DNA of 64,000 nucleotides from Arthrobacter sp. zg-Y20 (GCF_030142075.1 NZ_CP126241.1:3410001-3474000), one strand, 5' to 3'. Numbered from the stretch's first letter, positions 1 to 8,141 are shown. The notes: generated from the letters alone by a model not told the origin. Numbers and translations: made by a program.

Positions 1-292
1 CCGGAACCGCGGGGGAAAAGGAGCGGATCTTCTGCAGGGCCGCAAGCCCGTCCAGCCCCGGCATCATCACGTCCAGCACCAGCACGTCCGGGCGGAACTC
101 CCGGGCAGCCGCAACGGCCCGGTGCCCGTCCGGGGCAGTCAGCACGTTCCAGCCCAGCATGCGCAGGCCCATGCCGACCAGTTCGGCCAAGCTTGTCTCG
201 TCGTCGACCACCAGCGCCCGGACCGCGCTGCCGTCCGGATGGGCCAGGCGCGGGAGGTTGACCGTGGGGGACAGTGCGGAAGCGTCTGCCAT
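1..292 (-). CDS. Response regulator, receiver domain (partial, cut by window start)
   Basis: The visible 97 residues are the N-terminal part of a two-component response regulator. After a tail of about 22 residues comes a CheY-like receiver: the acidic pair in ALVVDDE (about residues 27-31) and the phospho-acceptor Asp in LDVMMPGLDG (about residue 74). The output domain lies outside the window; an OmpR-type DNA-binding domain is the usual partner but cannot be seen. The ATG at 292 follows no strong ribosome site. The partner kinase is not in view. The soluble kinase at 10.1-11.6 kb is too distant to assign. Confidence 0.9.
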   Translation of the reverse strand, partial: MADASALSPTVNLPRLAHPDGSAVRALVVDDETSLAELVGMGLRMLGWNVLTAPDGHRAVAAAREFRPDVLVLDVMMPGLDGLAALQKIRSFSPAVP

Positions 293-439
293 GGGTTGCG
301 TCCTTTGACTCATGCCGTCGGCCGGCCCGGATTTGAGCCTGACGCCCATTGTGCAGGCCCGGGCCGACTGAACCTGTTCCGAAACTGTGCGTCACGTGTA
401 CGGCTTTGCGCAACAGTTCATCAGTAGGCTTATGACGTA

Positions 440-465
440 GGTGCAGTTTCGCTGCACCGGAGAGG
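440..465 (+). promoter_or_regulatory. Leader hairpin and ribosome site of the FNT gene
   Basis: GGTGCAG (440-446) and CTGCACC (452-458) form a 7-bp perfect stem with loop TTTCG. The stem ends directly before the Shine-Dalgarno GGAGAGG (459-465) of the FNT gene at 472. A small hairpin abutting the ribosome site could modulate translation; that role is inferred. Confidence 0.4.
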
Positions 466-471
466 ACATAT

Positions 472-1311
472 ATGAGCGAGGAACGTCGCAGGGAAATCGG
501 CTCCTCCGAGGCGCCCGTGGAGGACGAACTCCAGGAGTCATTCGAGAACACTGTGACGGAAGGTGCCGAGCGCCTGCACCGCACCTTCCGCACCATCCTG
601 ATCACCGGGGTGTTCGGCGGCCTCGAAGTAGGCCTCGGAGTGATGGCATACCTGGCCGTGATGCATGAAACGGGTGACCACCTGTTGGCCGGCATTGCCT
701 TCAGCGTGGGCCTTATTGCTCTTTTCCTGGCGCACAGCGAGCTCTTCACCGAAAACTTCCTGATGCCGGTGGCTGCTGTTGCGGCCAAGGAAGGCAGCGC
801 CAAGCAGCTCGCCAAGCTCTGGGCCGGCACGCTGGTGGCGAACCTGGCCGGGGGCTGGGTCTTTATGTGGATTGTGATGCAGGCCTTTCCCCAGTGGGCG
901 CCCACCGTAGCCGAATCGGCAAAGCACTTCACCGAAGCACCGTTTTCACTCCAAACCGTGGCCCTGGCGATCCTGGGCGGCAGCACCATCACCTTGATGA
1001 GCCGGATGCAGCAAGGCACGTCTTCGGATCCTGCGAAGATTGTCGCCACGGTTATCGGTGGATTCCTGCTGGCCGGCCTGCAGCTGTTCCATTCCATCCT
1101 GGATTCACTGTTGATTTTCGGTGCCCTCCAGTCCGGGGCGGAAATCACCTACCTGCAGTGGCTGGGCTGGTTCGGTTACACACTGCTGTTCAACATGGTG
1201 GGCGGCCTGGTGCTGGTGACCGCCCTGCGCCTGGTGCGCACCAAGGAGCTGCTGGCACAGCGCCGCCGCGACGCGCCGGAGGACCCCGACGCCGCCCACC
1301 GGGACGCCTAG
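472..1311 (+). CDS. Formate/nitrite transporter (FNT) family channel
   Basis: Membrane channel of the FNT family (FocA/NirC/YfdC fold), 279 residues, expected to be a pentameric pore for small monovalent anions such as formate or nitrite. An acidic/basic N-terminal tail of about 38 residues precedes six hydrophobic segments. ELFTENF near residue 90 is typical of the first broken helix, and FHS (His about 207) fits the pore histidine. The long charged tail is like the YfdC subgroup. The start is well supported by GGAGAGG seven bases upstream. It ends in a 4-bp convergent overlap with the MFS gene. No formate or nitrite enzyme is adjacent, so the substrate is unknown. Confidence 0.88.
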   Translation: MSEERRREIGSSEAPVEDELQESFENTVTEGAERLHRTFRTILITGVFGGLEVGLGVMAYLAVMHETGDHLLAGIAFSVGLIALFLAHSELFTENFLMPVAAVAAKEGSAKQLAKLWAGTLVANLAGGWVFMWIVMQAFPQWAPTVAESAKHFTEAPFSLQTVALAILGGSTITLMSRMQQGTSSDPAKIVATVIGGFLLAGLQLFHSILDSLLIFGALQSGAEITYLQWLGWFGYTLLFNMVGGLVLVTALRLVRTKELLAQRRRDAPEDPDAAHRDA

Positions 1312-2483
1312 CTGCGCTTGCGTACCAGTGCGGCTGTGCCGCCGGCGGCACAAAACGCGGTAGCTGCTGCCGCCAGGGCAACGGGGCTCCAGTCTGCGGC
1401 GCCAATGGCGGCGGACCCCAGCGCCTGCCCGGTGGCCAGCGCGATAAACAGCACCGAGGTGCCGGCCCCGGCGTCCTGCGGCCACGCGGACCGGGCCCAC
1501 AGGATCAGCACGGCCGACATTGCCATGTAGCCTGCCCCGAAAACCGCCATGCCGGCGTAGGCCGCCGCGGTGTTGGCCGTGGCAACGGAGAGACCCACGG
1601 CGGCGGTGGCCAGAGCAAGCAACCCGGCACAGGCACACCACCCGCTGTGCAGCCCGATGCGTTTCACCAGATGGCCGGTGAAGGTTCCCAGGAGCCCGCC
1701 GGCGCCCAGGGCAATCCATAACCAACCAACCTGACCGCCGGAGACGGCGCCGGCCTCAGTGACCAGCAGCGGGCCGAAAGTCCAGGTCAGGGAGGACCCC
1801 GCGCCCACCACCAGGGCGGCGGCCGCCGGGAGCAGCAACGCCCGCCAGGCCAGCGGCCCGGAGGTCTCCTCCTGCCGTGCGGTTTGGCTACCTGGCCGGG
1901 CTGCCAAAGCGTTGCGCGAGCGCACCGGGTACAGTGCGGCCGCGGCGGATCCTGCGCAGATCAGGGCCATCAGCACCCAGGCGGCACCTACGGATGGAAC
2001 GGCGAACACAACCACACCCGCCCCGATCACGCCCACTGCTGTGCCGGCGTTGGCAACGGACTGGGCCGTGGCCGCCGCCTCGGGCTTCACCAACGCGTCA
2101 ATCACCGGAACGAGGGCCGGGGAGGCGAAACCGCCTCCCAGCCCTCCCACGAGAACCGCAAGGATGAACATCATCGGGTCCGTGGCCACTGCCACCCCCA
2201 GGCAGCCCGCCGTTGCGGTGGCGCCGGCCAACACCAAGCCCGTCCGTGGATAGCGGTCCACCAGCCGGGCGGCAGCCAAGGCCGCCAGCGAATAGGAAGT
2301 GAACTGGGCAGCGGCGGCCCAACCCAGCACATCAACGAGCTGCGGCCGGGACGCTGACAACGCCGGGGCGAACAGCCCCACACCGAAACGGGCCATGCCA
2401 TAGGTGGCGGCAATCAACAGCATTCCGGCCGCCGCCACGCCTGCTCCCGCGCCGCCCTGCACACGAATCCCCACCTGCTGCAC
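1308..2483 (-). CDS. MFS transporter
   Basis: A 391-residue major facilitator protein with about 12 hydrophobic segments in a YbfB/AraJ-like arrangement. VDRYPRTG in the loop after TM2 resembles the MFS A-motif region. Alanine- and glycine-rich composition suits an exporter, but the substrate cannot be read. GTG at 2483 is preceded by GGAGG; a second GTG nine bases inside is possible. It is divergent from a TetR regulator with a long perfect palindrome between them, so the two very likely form a regulator/efflux pair induced by the transported compound. Confidence 0.85.
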   Translation of the reverse strand: MQQVGIRVQGGAGAGVAAAGMLLIAATYGMARFGVGLFAPALSASRPQLVDVLGWAAAAQFTSYSLAALAAARLVDRYPRTGLVLAGATATAGCLGVAVATDPMMFILAVLVGGLGGGFASPALVPVIDALVKPEAAATAQSVANAGTAVGVIGAGVVVFAVPSVGAAWVLMALICAGSAAAALYPVRSRNALAARPGSQTARQEETSGPLAWRALLLPAAAALVVGAGSSLTWTFGPLLVTEAGAVSGGQVGWLWIALGAGGLLGTFTGHLVKRIGLHSGWCACAGLLALATAAVGLSVATANTAAAYAGMAVFGAGYMAMSAVLILWARSAWPQDAGAGTSVLFIALATGQALGSAAIGAADWSPVALAAAATAFCAAGGTAALVRKRS

Positions 2484-2503
2484 ATTGCCTCCGTCGCCAG
2501 TTA

Positions 2504-2530
2504 AACGTTCGTTTCACTGAAACGAACGTT
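2504..2530. promoter_or_regulatory. Perfect 27-bp palindrome, probable TetR operator
   Basis: Arms AACGTTCGTTTCA (2504-2516) and TGAAACGAACGTT (2518-2530) are exact reverse complements around one central base. The palindrome lies between the divergent MFS and TetR genes. The -10-like TACACT (2530-2535) of the TetR gene starts at its last base, so a bound repressor would cover both promoters. Operator function is inferred from symmetry and position. Confidence 0.8.
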
Positions 2531-2541
2531 ACACTAGCGGT

Positions 2542-3129
2542 ATGCCTCTCCCCCAGCCCACCCGGGACCGTATCCTCGACGCCGCCGAAGGACTGTTCTT
2601 TTCCGACGGCATTGCCACCACGGGGGTTGACTCCGTGGCGGCGACGGCAGGGGTATCCGTAGTGACCCTCTACAAGCACTTCGGAGCCAAGGACAACCTG
2701 CTCCACGCCGTGCTTTCCCGCCGGCTTGAGTCCTGGACCTCCCACTGGGATGCAGCCGTAGCCGCGGCCCAATCCCCGAGGGAGCGCCTGGTGGCAATCT
2801 TCGACGCCGTGGACACGTTCCGTGCCGCGGCCGGCCCCACACAGTGGTGCTGCTTCCTCGCCACGGCTTCCGAGCGGCCTGTCCCCGCGGAGGGGGCAAG
2901 TGATCCCGTCTTCGACCTTGTAGCTGAAGACACCCGCCTGGTTACCCGCCGGCTTACGGACCTGGCACGCGAAGCCCGCTGCCAGGACCCGGAGCGGGTC
3001 GCGGAACTGCTCCTGCTGCTATACAACGGAGTCCTCAGCAGCCTGCTGCGCGGGACGCCCGCAGCTCCGGCAGCCCGGGCGCGCACAGCTGCTTGGACTC
3101 TCCTGGACCGGGAATTGCCGGGGCAGTAG
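2542..3129 (+). CDS. TetR/AcrR family transcriptional regulator
   Basis: A 195-residue TetR-type repressor. The N-terminal helix-turn-helix runs from TRDRILDAAEGLFF to VSVVTLYKHFGAKDNLL (about residues 7-50); the rest is an all-helical ligand domain of the AcrR/YcdC type. TACACT at 2530-2535 ends six bases before the ATG and no Shine-Dalgarno is present, so the mRNA is probably leaderless. It likely represses itself and the divergent MFS gene through the palindrome at 2504-2530. The ligand is unknown. Confidence 0.92.
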   Translation: MPLPQPTRDRILDAAEGLFFSDGIATTGVDSVAATAGVSVVTLYKHFGAKDNLLHAVLSRRLESWTSHWDAAVAAAQSPRERLVAIFDAVDTFRAAAGPTQWCCFLATASERPVPAEGASDPVFDLVAEDTRLVTRRLTDLAREARCQDPERVAELLLLLYNGVLSSLLRGTPAAPAARARTAAWTLLDRELPGQ

Positions 3130-3177
3130 TCCCCCGGCCCCTCCCCGCGGAGGCGGTGGATGAGCCGGGGAAACGCG

Positions 3178-3672
3178 CTACTTCGCCAGGATGTTGCGCA
3201 CAAACAGCTCAGTGCGTCCGCGCAGTCCCTGGATCCGCTCTGCGGTCACCGCATCCGGATCCGGATGGATGGGCGTGGGCGCAACGTCTGCCCGCACGTT
3301 GACCGAACATGTGAAGTCAGCATGGATGAGGGTGCCCACGGTGTTGCCGTCCCGGCCCCGCTGGCCGGCCCGGCGTGCCACGTAGAGGAAGACTTCCTCC
3401 TCCGAGAACACATCTTGGCAGAGGGCGCACAGCACCCGCCGGTTCTTCGGGGCGCTCAGTTCCGGTGCGCGCAGCAGCACTCCCACCGGCTTTCCGTCCA
3501 AGGGCAGCACCAGATAGGCGCGCTGGGGCATTTTGTGGTCCCGCCAACCCAGCTGGTCGAGGATCTCCCAATTGATGTTCTCGAACCCGATGGGCAGGTT
3601 CATGGCAGCCACCTCGGAGCGGGTGGCGTTGATGAAGGATTTGCGGATGGTCGTTTCAGACAGGGGTTCCAT
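3178..3672 (-). CDS. FBP/FusB-type EF-G-binding-like protein
   Basis: About 164 residues matching the FBP domain family, whose C-terminal treble-clef zinc finger binds elongation factor G in FusB-type proteins. Probable zinc ligands are the CALC pair (about residues 82-85) and a His/Cys pair in HADFTCSV (about 118-123); the C-terminus ELFVRNILAK is characteristic. Family members rescue stalled EF-G and some confer fusidic acid resistance; here the role is probably housekeeping. ATG at 3672 starts MEPLSETT; a GTG five codons upstream (3687) is open but has no ribosome site. It is monocistronic. Confidence 0.82.
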   Translation of the reverse strand: MEPLSETTIRKSFINATRSEVAAMNLPIGFENINWEILDQLGWRDHKMPQRAYLVLPLDGKPVGVLLRAPELSAPKNRRVLCALCQDVFSEEEVFLYVARRAGQRGRDGNTVGTLIHADFTCSVNVRADVAPTPIHPDPDAVTAERIQGLRGRTELFVRNILAK

Positions 3673-3687
3673 GATGTTCGGCAGCAC

Positions 3688-4096
3688 TTTCGGCGGTTGG
3701 GAAAGGCGCGCCGCGGGGGCGCGTCAGGGGCAGCGGGCAGCGGAGGACGCAGTGCAGGGCCCGGGGCCCACCTGCCCTTCCGCGGCGGCAGAGCGCGCGC
3801 ACATCATGTTGGTCACGCCGCCATCCTAGCAACCGGCGGCGGCGGGCCGATGCCGGGGACTTGCGCAGGGGGGATAAGCTAGCGGCACAGCGTGAGGGCA
3901 CAAAACGGGAGCGGTACGGCTGAAAGTCAACCCTTCCCCGCAGTTATGCACCTCCTCGCCTGGAATACGACTCCTTCTCTATTGCCCGTCCGTCAGGCCG
4001 CCACCAGTGGTGGCTCGGCTGGTTTCTCGGTCTTTGGGAGCCCGCGCATCTCGGAACCACCTGAACTCGGAACCACCTGAACAGAGGGACGTCATT
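3688..4096. other. 409-base gap between FBP and CarD genes
   Basis: No long gene is seen. On the minus strand a 30-codon GTG frame (3724-3816) has very high GC3 and three cysteines but lacks a good ribosome site; TAGGAT (rc of 3820-3825) just upstream could be a -10 box. Near 4000-4014 lies GCCACCA-g-TGGTGGC, a perfect 7-bp-arm palindrome. A 16-bp tandem repeat sits at 4050-4081, just ahead of the CarD ribosome site. Confidence 0.5.
4050..4081 (+). repeat. Exact 16-bp tandem duplication upstream of carD
   Basis: CTCGGAACCACCTGAA occurs twice in immediate succession (4050-4065 and 4066-4081), directly before the GAGGG ribosome site of the CarD gene. It would be in the mRNA leader. It could be a slippage duplication or a repeated regulator site; nothing in the sequence decides between them. 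Confidence 0.85.
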
Positions 4097-4609
4097 TTGG
4101 ATTTCACCGTTGGGCAGACGCTGGTGTACCCGCACCACGGAGCCGTCACCGTTACCGACATCTCCCCCATGACCGTCAAGGGGATTGAACGCGAAACGCT
4201 GACCTTCCGCGTGCACGCCACCGAACTCACCATCAAGCTACCTTCGGACAATGCCGAAGACGTTGGCGTGCGCAGCGTCATTGACGACGCCGGCGTGCAG
4301 GCCGTGTTCACCGTGCTGCGCGGACCGGCCGGGATGGAACCGGACAACTGGTCCCGCCGTTTCAAGGCCAATGAGGGCAAAATGGCCACCGGCGAACTGC
4401 ACCTGATCGCTGAAGTGGTGCGCGACCTCTGGTGCCGGGAGCGGACGCACCCGCTGTCCACCGGCGAAAAGCGGATGCTCCTCAAAGCCAGGCAGCTGCT
4501 GGTTTCGGAGCTGGCCCTGGCCCGTTCGGCGTCCGCTGAAGAAGCCGGAGAGATGCTGGACTCGGTGCTGATGGAAGCTGCCGGCGAGGCAGAGCTGGCC
4601 AACAGCTAG
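4097..4609 (+). CDS. carD: CarD family transcriptional regulator
   Basis: A 170-residue CarD protein, an RNA polymerase beta-subunit-binding factor that stabilises open complexes, notably at rRNA promoters, in actinobacteria. The N-terminal Tudor-like RNA-polymerase-interaction domain starts VGQTLVYPHHGAVTV, almost the family consensus. The C-terminal helical DNA-binding domain includes the Trp in LIAEVVRDLWCRE (about residue 114). The start is assigned to TTG at 4097 because GAGGG lies eight bases upstream and the CarD fold begins there. An open frame runs back to a GTG at 4007 but would add 30 residues through the tandem repeat with no ribosome site. Confidence 0.92.
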   Translation: MDFTVGQTLVYPHHGAVTVTDISPMTVKGIERETLTFRVHATELTIKLPSDNAEDVGVRSVIDDAGVQAVFTVLRGPAGMEPDNWSRRFKANEGKMATGELHLIAEVVRDLWCRERTHPLSTGEKRMLLKARQLLVSELALARSASAEEAGEMLDSVLMEAAGEAELANS

Positions 4610-4617
4610 GCGGCGCG

Positions 4618-4650
4618 GCCCGGCGCCGGTTTCCAGCGCCGGGCCCGTTT
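4618..4650 (+). terminator. Hairpin after carD
   Basis: GCCCGGCGC (4618-4626) pairs perfectly with GCGCCGGGC (4636-4644) across a 9-base loop and is followed by CCGTTTTGG. It lies nine bases after the carD stop and probably ends that transcript. Confidence 0.6.
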
Positions 4651-4774
4651 TGGCACGGGCCGCACCTTGGTTGTATCAAGGAAAGTAGGACGGATTCCGT
4701 CCCCACGGGACACGTCCGGAGTCACCAGAAGATCTTCGAGGGTCCTGCGCCTTCAGGGACCCGGAAAGGCGGCC

Positions 4775-4924
4775 GTGAACTTTCCCTGCACCTGCTTCTG
4801 CCAGCCCATGCCCGGCACCGGCCGGCTGGGGATCGAGATCTATGATCCGTTCTGCCTGGTGCGCCAGCACCGCGTGGCCGGTTCCACCAACCGCGAGCCC
4901 AGCTACGGGCAGGGCCGGCGGTAG
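4775..4924 (+). CDS. Possible small Cys-containing protein (49 aa)
   Basis: An unrecognised short frame. From GTG 4775 to the stop the third codon position is nearly always G or C, as in neighbouring real genes, whereas the in-frame sequence further upstream (back to 4667) loses this bias, which favours the GTG start. GGAAAGG lies a few bases upstream. The product begins MNFPCTCFCQP, with three cysteines in a C-x-C-x-C pattern and a fourth near residue 28, and ends in a polar basic tail. No membrane segment is visible. Coding status rests on codon bias and the ribosome site only. Confidence 0.4.
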   Translation: MNFPCTCFCQPMPGTGRLGIEIYDPFCLVRQHRVAGSTNREPSYGQGRR

Positions 4925-4977
4925 TCCACTTCCCGCCCCCGCCCCCGCTCCGGCTCCGGCTCCGGCTGGAAAAATCC

Positions 4978-5009
4978 TTGGAACCGCGCCCAGACGCATC
5001 CTGTAATAT
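4978..5009 (+). promoter_or_regulatory. Promoter-like sequence for the CNNM operon
   Basis: TTGGAA (4978-4983), an 18-base spacer and TGTAAT (5002-5007) resemble a housekeeping sigma-70-type promoter in an otherwise GC-rich region. It is the best AT-rich candidate upstream of the gene at 5126. Confidence 0.4.
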
Positions 5010-5125
5010 TCCTTGGACTATGGATGACCCTCCCTCACATAAACCCTTGCCCCTCCCCGTCCTGACCGCAATGCAGACCGTGTCCGCTCCGGCTGCACCG
5101 GCTATCGCGAGAGAGGGGCAGCCCC

Positions 5126-6487
5126 ATGTATGAATGGCTAATGGTTGGCGTAGGTTTGCTCCTCACCGTCGGCACCGGACTGTTTGTCGCGTCCGAGTTT
5201 TCACTCGTCAACCTGGACCGCGCGGAGCTTGAAGCCCGCCGGGACAAGGGCGAAAAACGGCTTAACCCCACCATCAACGCGCTGAAGATTACCTCGACGC
5301 ATCTTTCCGGCGCGCAGCTCGGCATCACGCTGACCACCCTCCTGACCGGTTACACCTTCGAACCGGCCATCAGCTCCATGCTGGCCACCCCGCTTGCGGC
5401 GCTGGGTATTCCCGACGCCCTGGTGCCCGGAATCGGCGCCGTGGCCGGCATCTTCCTGGCAACCATCTTCTCCATGATCATCGGTGAACTGGTGCCCAAG
5501 AACTTCGCCCTTGCGCTGCCGCTGGCCACGGCGAAGCTGGTGGTTCCCTTCCAGGCAGTGTTCACCACCGTGTTCAAGCCGGTGATCCTGCTTTTCAATA
5601 ACACCGCCAATGCGATCATCCGGTCCTTCGGCATTGAGCCCAAAGAGGAACTTTCCGGTGCGCGCAGCGCAGAGGAGCTCAGTTCCCTGGTCCGCCGCTC
5701 AGCCCTTGAAGGCGTGCTGGACCTGGACCATGCCGTGCTGCTGAACCGCACGTTGCGCTTCGCGGACCACAGCGCCGCCGATGTGATGACGCCGCGCGTC
5801 CGCATGCATACGGTTCACGGCACGGATACGGCCGAACAGGTGGTGGCCGCTGCCACCGCCACCGGCTACTCCCGCTTCCCCGTGATCGGCCGCGATTCGG
5901 ACGACATCCTCGGGGTGCTGCACGTGAAGCAGGCGTTCGGAGTTCCGCTGGCCGGCCGAGGTTCCGTGACCGCCGCCGAGCTGATGGTGGAACCGATGCA
6001 CGTGCCCGAGTCCATGGATGCGGACACCCTGCTGGGGCTGCTGCGCGCCCAGGGCCTGCAGGTGGCCATCGTCTCCGACGAACACGGCGGCACTGCGGGG
6101 ATTGTGACCCTTGAGGACCTGGTCGAGGAAATTGTCGGCGAGCTCGAGGACGAACACGACCGCGCCCGGGTGGGCGTGGTCCGCACCGGCCGGGCCATCA
6201 CTTTTGACGCCGCACTCCGGCCCGACGAACTGCTGGACCGCACGGGCATCGAGGTACCGGACGGCGAGGAGTACGACACCATCGCCGGATTCGTCACCGA
6301 TGAACTGGACCGCATTCCCGAACTCGGCGACGAAGTGGAGATCGGCAGCGGAACGCTCCGCGTCGAACGGGTGGTCCGCAACCACATTGAGCGGCTGCGG
6401 TTCACGCCGTCGGGTTCCCTGGAGGCGCCCGTAAGTGCCCATGACCGCATTGTCGACTCACTGACCAAGGACCTGACCCATGAGTGA
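5126..6487 (+). CDS. CNNM/CBS domain membrane protein (hemolysin C/CorC family), long form
   Basis: A 453-residue inner-membrane protein of the CNNM (DUF21) family, linked to magnesium/cobalt transport or sodium-coupled Mg efflux. The CNNM transmembrane domain spans about residues 1-190, including HLSGAQLGITLTTLL and GELVPKNFALALP. A CBS pair follows (about 210-330: DVMTPRVRMHTV, then GIVTLEDLVEEIVGEL) and then a CorC/HlyC domain to about 430. The ATG follows GAGAGGGG. It overlaps the next CNNM gene by 8 bp, so the two are cotranscribed and may act as a heteromer. Older hemolysin names are misleading. Confidence 0.9.
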   Translation: MYEWLMVGVGLLLTVGTGLFVASEFSLVNLDRAELEARRDKGEKRLNPTINALKITSTHLSGAQLGITLTTLLTGYTFEPAISSMLATPLAALGIPDALVPGIGAVAGIFLATIFSMIIGELVPKNFALALPLATAKLVVPFQAVFTTVFKPVILLFNNTANAIIRSFGIEPKEELSGARSAEELSSLVRRSALEGVLDLDHAVLLNRTLRFADHSAADVMTPRVRMHTVHGTDTAEQVVAAATATGYSRFPVIGRDSDDILGVLHVKQAFGVPLAGRGSVTAAELMVEPMHVPESMDADTLLGLLRAQGLQVAIVSDEHGGTAGIVTLEDLVEEIVGELEDEHDRARVGVVRTGRAITFDAALRPDELLDRTGIEVPDGEEYDTIAGFVTDELDRIPELGDEVEIGSGTLRVERVVRNHIERLRFTPSGSLEAPVSAHDRIVDSLTKDLTHE

Positions 6488-7520
6488 ATACCTGCCCGGA
6501 ATCATCTGGCTCGTAGTGCTGCTGGTGGACAACGCCTTCTTCGTGGGTGCCGAGTTCGCCGTCATCTCAGCCCGCCGCTCCCAGATCGAGCCCAAGGCCG
6601 AGGCCGGCAGCAAGGCCGCCAAAACCACCCTCTGGGCCATGGAACACGCCACCCTGATGCTGGCGACCAGCCAACTGGGCATCACCGTCTGCTCCCTGAT
6701 GATCCTGAACGTCTCGGAACCGGCCATCCACCACCTGCTGGAGATCCCGCTGGGCCTGACCTCCCTGTCCGCGGACGCCATCGGGATGATTGCCTTCGTA
6801 GTGGCGCTGCTGCTGGTGACCTTCCTGCACGTGGTGGTGGGTGAAATGGTGCCCAAGAACATTTCCTTCTCGGTTCCCACCGGCGCCGCACTGCTGCTGG
6901 CCCCGCCGCTGGTGATGGTGTCCCGGATTGTCCGCCCTGTCATCCGGGCCCTGAACGGTATAGCGAACGGTGTGCTGCGCCTCTTCAAGGTAGAGCCCAA
7001 GGACGAGGCCACCAGTGCCTACACGCTGGACGAAGTTGCCAACATTGTGGAGCAGTCCACGCGCGACGGCGTGCTCACCGACCGCAGCGGCACCCTGACG
7101 GCGGCCTTCGAGTTCACTGAAAAGACCGTGGCCGACGTCGAGGTTCCCATTGCTCAGATGGTGCTGCTGCCCGAAACGGCCTCGCCGGCGGACCTGCAGC
7201 AGGCCGTGGATATCCACGGCTATTCGCGGTACATCCTGACCAACGAGGACGGCGACCCGGACGGCTACCTGCACCTCAAGGACGTCATGGACCTGACCGG
7301 TCCGGATGAATTCGCCGCGCCGGTGCCGGCCAAGCGCATCCGCCGGCTTGCCTCGGCGTACCGGGGAGGCGAACTGGAGGACGCACTGGCCACCATGCGC
7401 CGCACCGGCGCCCACGTGGCGCGGGTCTTCGACGCCAAGGGCAACACCACCGGCGTGCTCTTCCTGGAAGACATCATCGAAGAGCTTGTGGGCGAAGTCC
7501 ACGACGCCACCACGGTCTAG
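6480..7520 (+). CDS. CNNM/CBS domain membrane protein, short form
   Basis: The second CNNM-family protein, 346 residues, overlapping its upstream paralogue by 8 bp. It has the CNNM transmembrane domain (about 1-190, with TSQLGITVCSLM and GEMVPKNISFSVP) and a CBS pair (about 205-340, ending GVLFLEDIIEELVGEV). It stops there and lacks the C-terminal CorC/HlyC domain of the first gene. Tandem long/short CNNM pairs are common in actinobacteria; a shared ion-transport role is inferred. Confidence 0.9.
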   Translation: MSEYLPGIIWLVVLLVDNAFFVGAEFAVISARRSQIEPKAEAGSKAAKTTLWAMEHATLMLATSQLGITVCSLMILNVSEPAIHHLLEIPLGLTSLSADAIGMIAFVVALLLVTFLHVVVGEMVPKNISFSVPTGAALLLAPPLVMVSRIVRPVIRALNGIANGVLRLFKVEPKDEATSAYTLDEVANIVEQSTRDGVLTDRSGTLTAAFEFTEKTVADVEVPIAQMVLLPETASPADLQQAVDIHGYSRYILTNEDGDPDGYLHLKDVMDLTGPDEFAAPVPAKRIRRLASAYRGGELEDALATMRRTGAHVARVFDAKGNTTGVLFLEDIIEELVGEVHDATTV

Positions 7521-7532
7521 GCCGGGTCCGGG

Positions 7533-8141
7533 CTAACGTCGCCGCTTCCGCCGAAACCACCGCCGCCGCTCCGCTTCCGGGGCGGCGGTTTCTCTTTGCG
7601 CCTCTTCCGCCGCCCCGGCCGCAGCCTTCCGCTCCCGCCAGCGCAGCATTTCCTGCTCGACGTCGCGGGTCCTGGTCACCACGGGCGGCCCGCCTTCGAG
7701 CTGGCGGCGGGCATTGATGACCCGGGCGTTGAAGTCTTCCAGGATCTCGCGGACCTGCCGCTCGCTCCACCGGGTGTCCAGACGGGCATCCAGTTCCGCG
7801 TCCTCGGTGCGCAGCAGGATGGCCGCAGGCCCCAGGCCGGTAACGTTTTCACGCTGCAGCAGTCCCTTGATCCACCAGTCCGGATCATGGCCATCGCCCA
7901 GGCCGGGGATGGGCTTGCCCGCATATTTCAGGTTGTCGAAGTCGCCGCGCGCCATAGCGTCGCGGACCAGGTAGTCCGCACGTGCGGCGTCGTCCACCTG
8001 CCGCCGCTTGTGCTGCAGTTCCTCTTCAGCCGCGGCCTGCTCCACGTCCTCCGGGTCCAGGCCGCCCCCGGCACCGGCCGCCCTCAGCTGTGCCGCGCGT
8101 TCCATCCGGCGCCGGTACTGTTCAACACCCCTGCCTTCCAT
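7533..8141 (-). CDS. DUF1992 (DnaJC28-like) domain protein
   Basis: A 202-residue soluble protein. The DUF1992 domain is visible at about residues 55-125, with ARGDFDNLKYAGKPIPG as its signature (the family includes the conserved domain of DNAJC28). A coiled-coil-like charged N-terminal half and a C-terminal run rich in Arg/Glu (RRRWFRRKRRR) flank it. The molecular role is not established. It is single, convergent with the CNNM operon. Confidence 0.8.
   Translation of the reverse strand: MEGRGVEQYRRRMERAAQLRAAGAGGGLDPEDVEQAAAEEELQHKRRQVDDAARADYLVRDAMARGDFDNLKYAGKPIPGLGDGHDPDWWIKGLLQRENVTGLGPAAILLRTEDAELDARLDTRWSERQVREILEDFNARVINARRQLEGGPPVVTRTRDVEQEMLRWRERKAAAGAAEEAQRETAAPEAERRRWFRRKRRR

Larger units (their letters stand above)
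4610..5125. other. 516-base gap between carD and the CNNM pair
   Basis: It contains the carD hairpin, the possible small gene at 4775-4924, a low-complexity stretch of cccgcc and ctccgg units (about 4931-4968) and a promoter-like sequence near 4978-5009. About 115 bases of leader would then precede the first CNNM gene. Confidence 0.5.

Noticed and set aside
4931-4968. Low-complexity cccgcc/ctccgg stretch as a CRISPR or functional repeat
   Set aside because: It is a simple-sequence run without unique spacers or fixed unit length.
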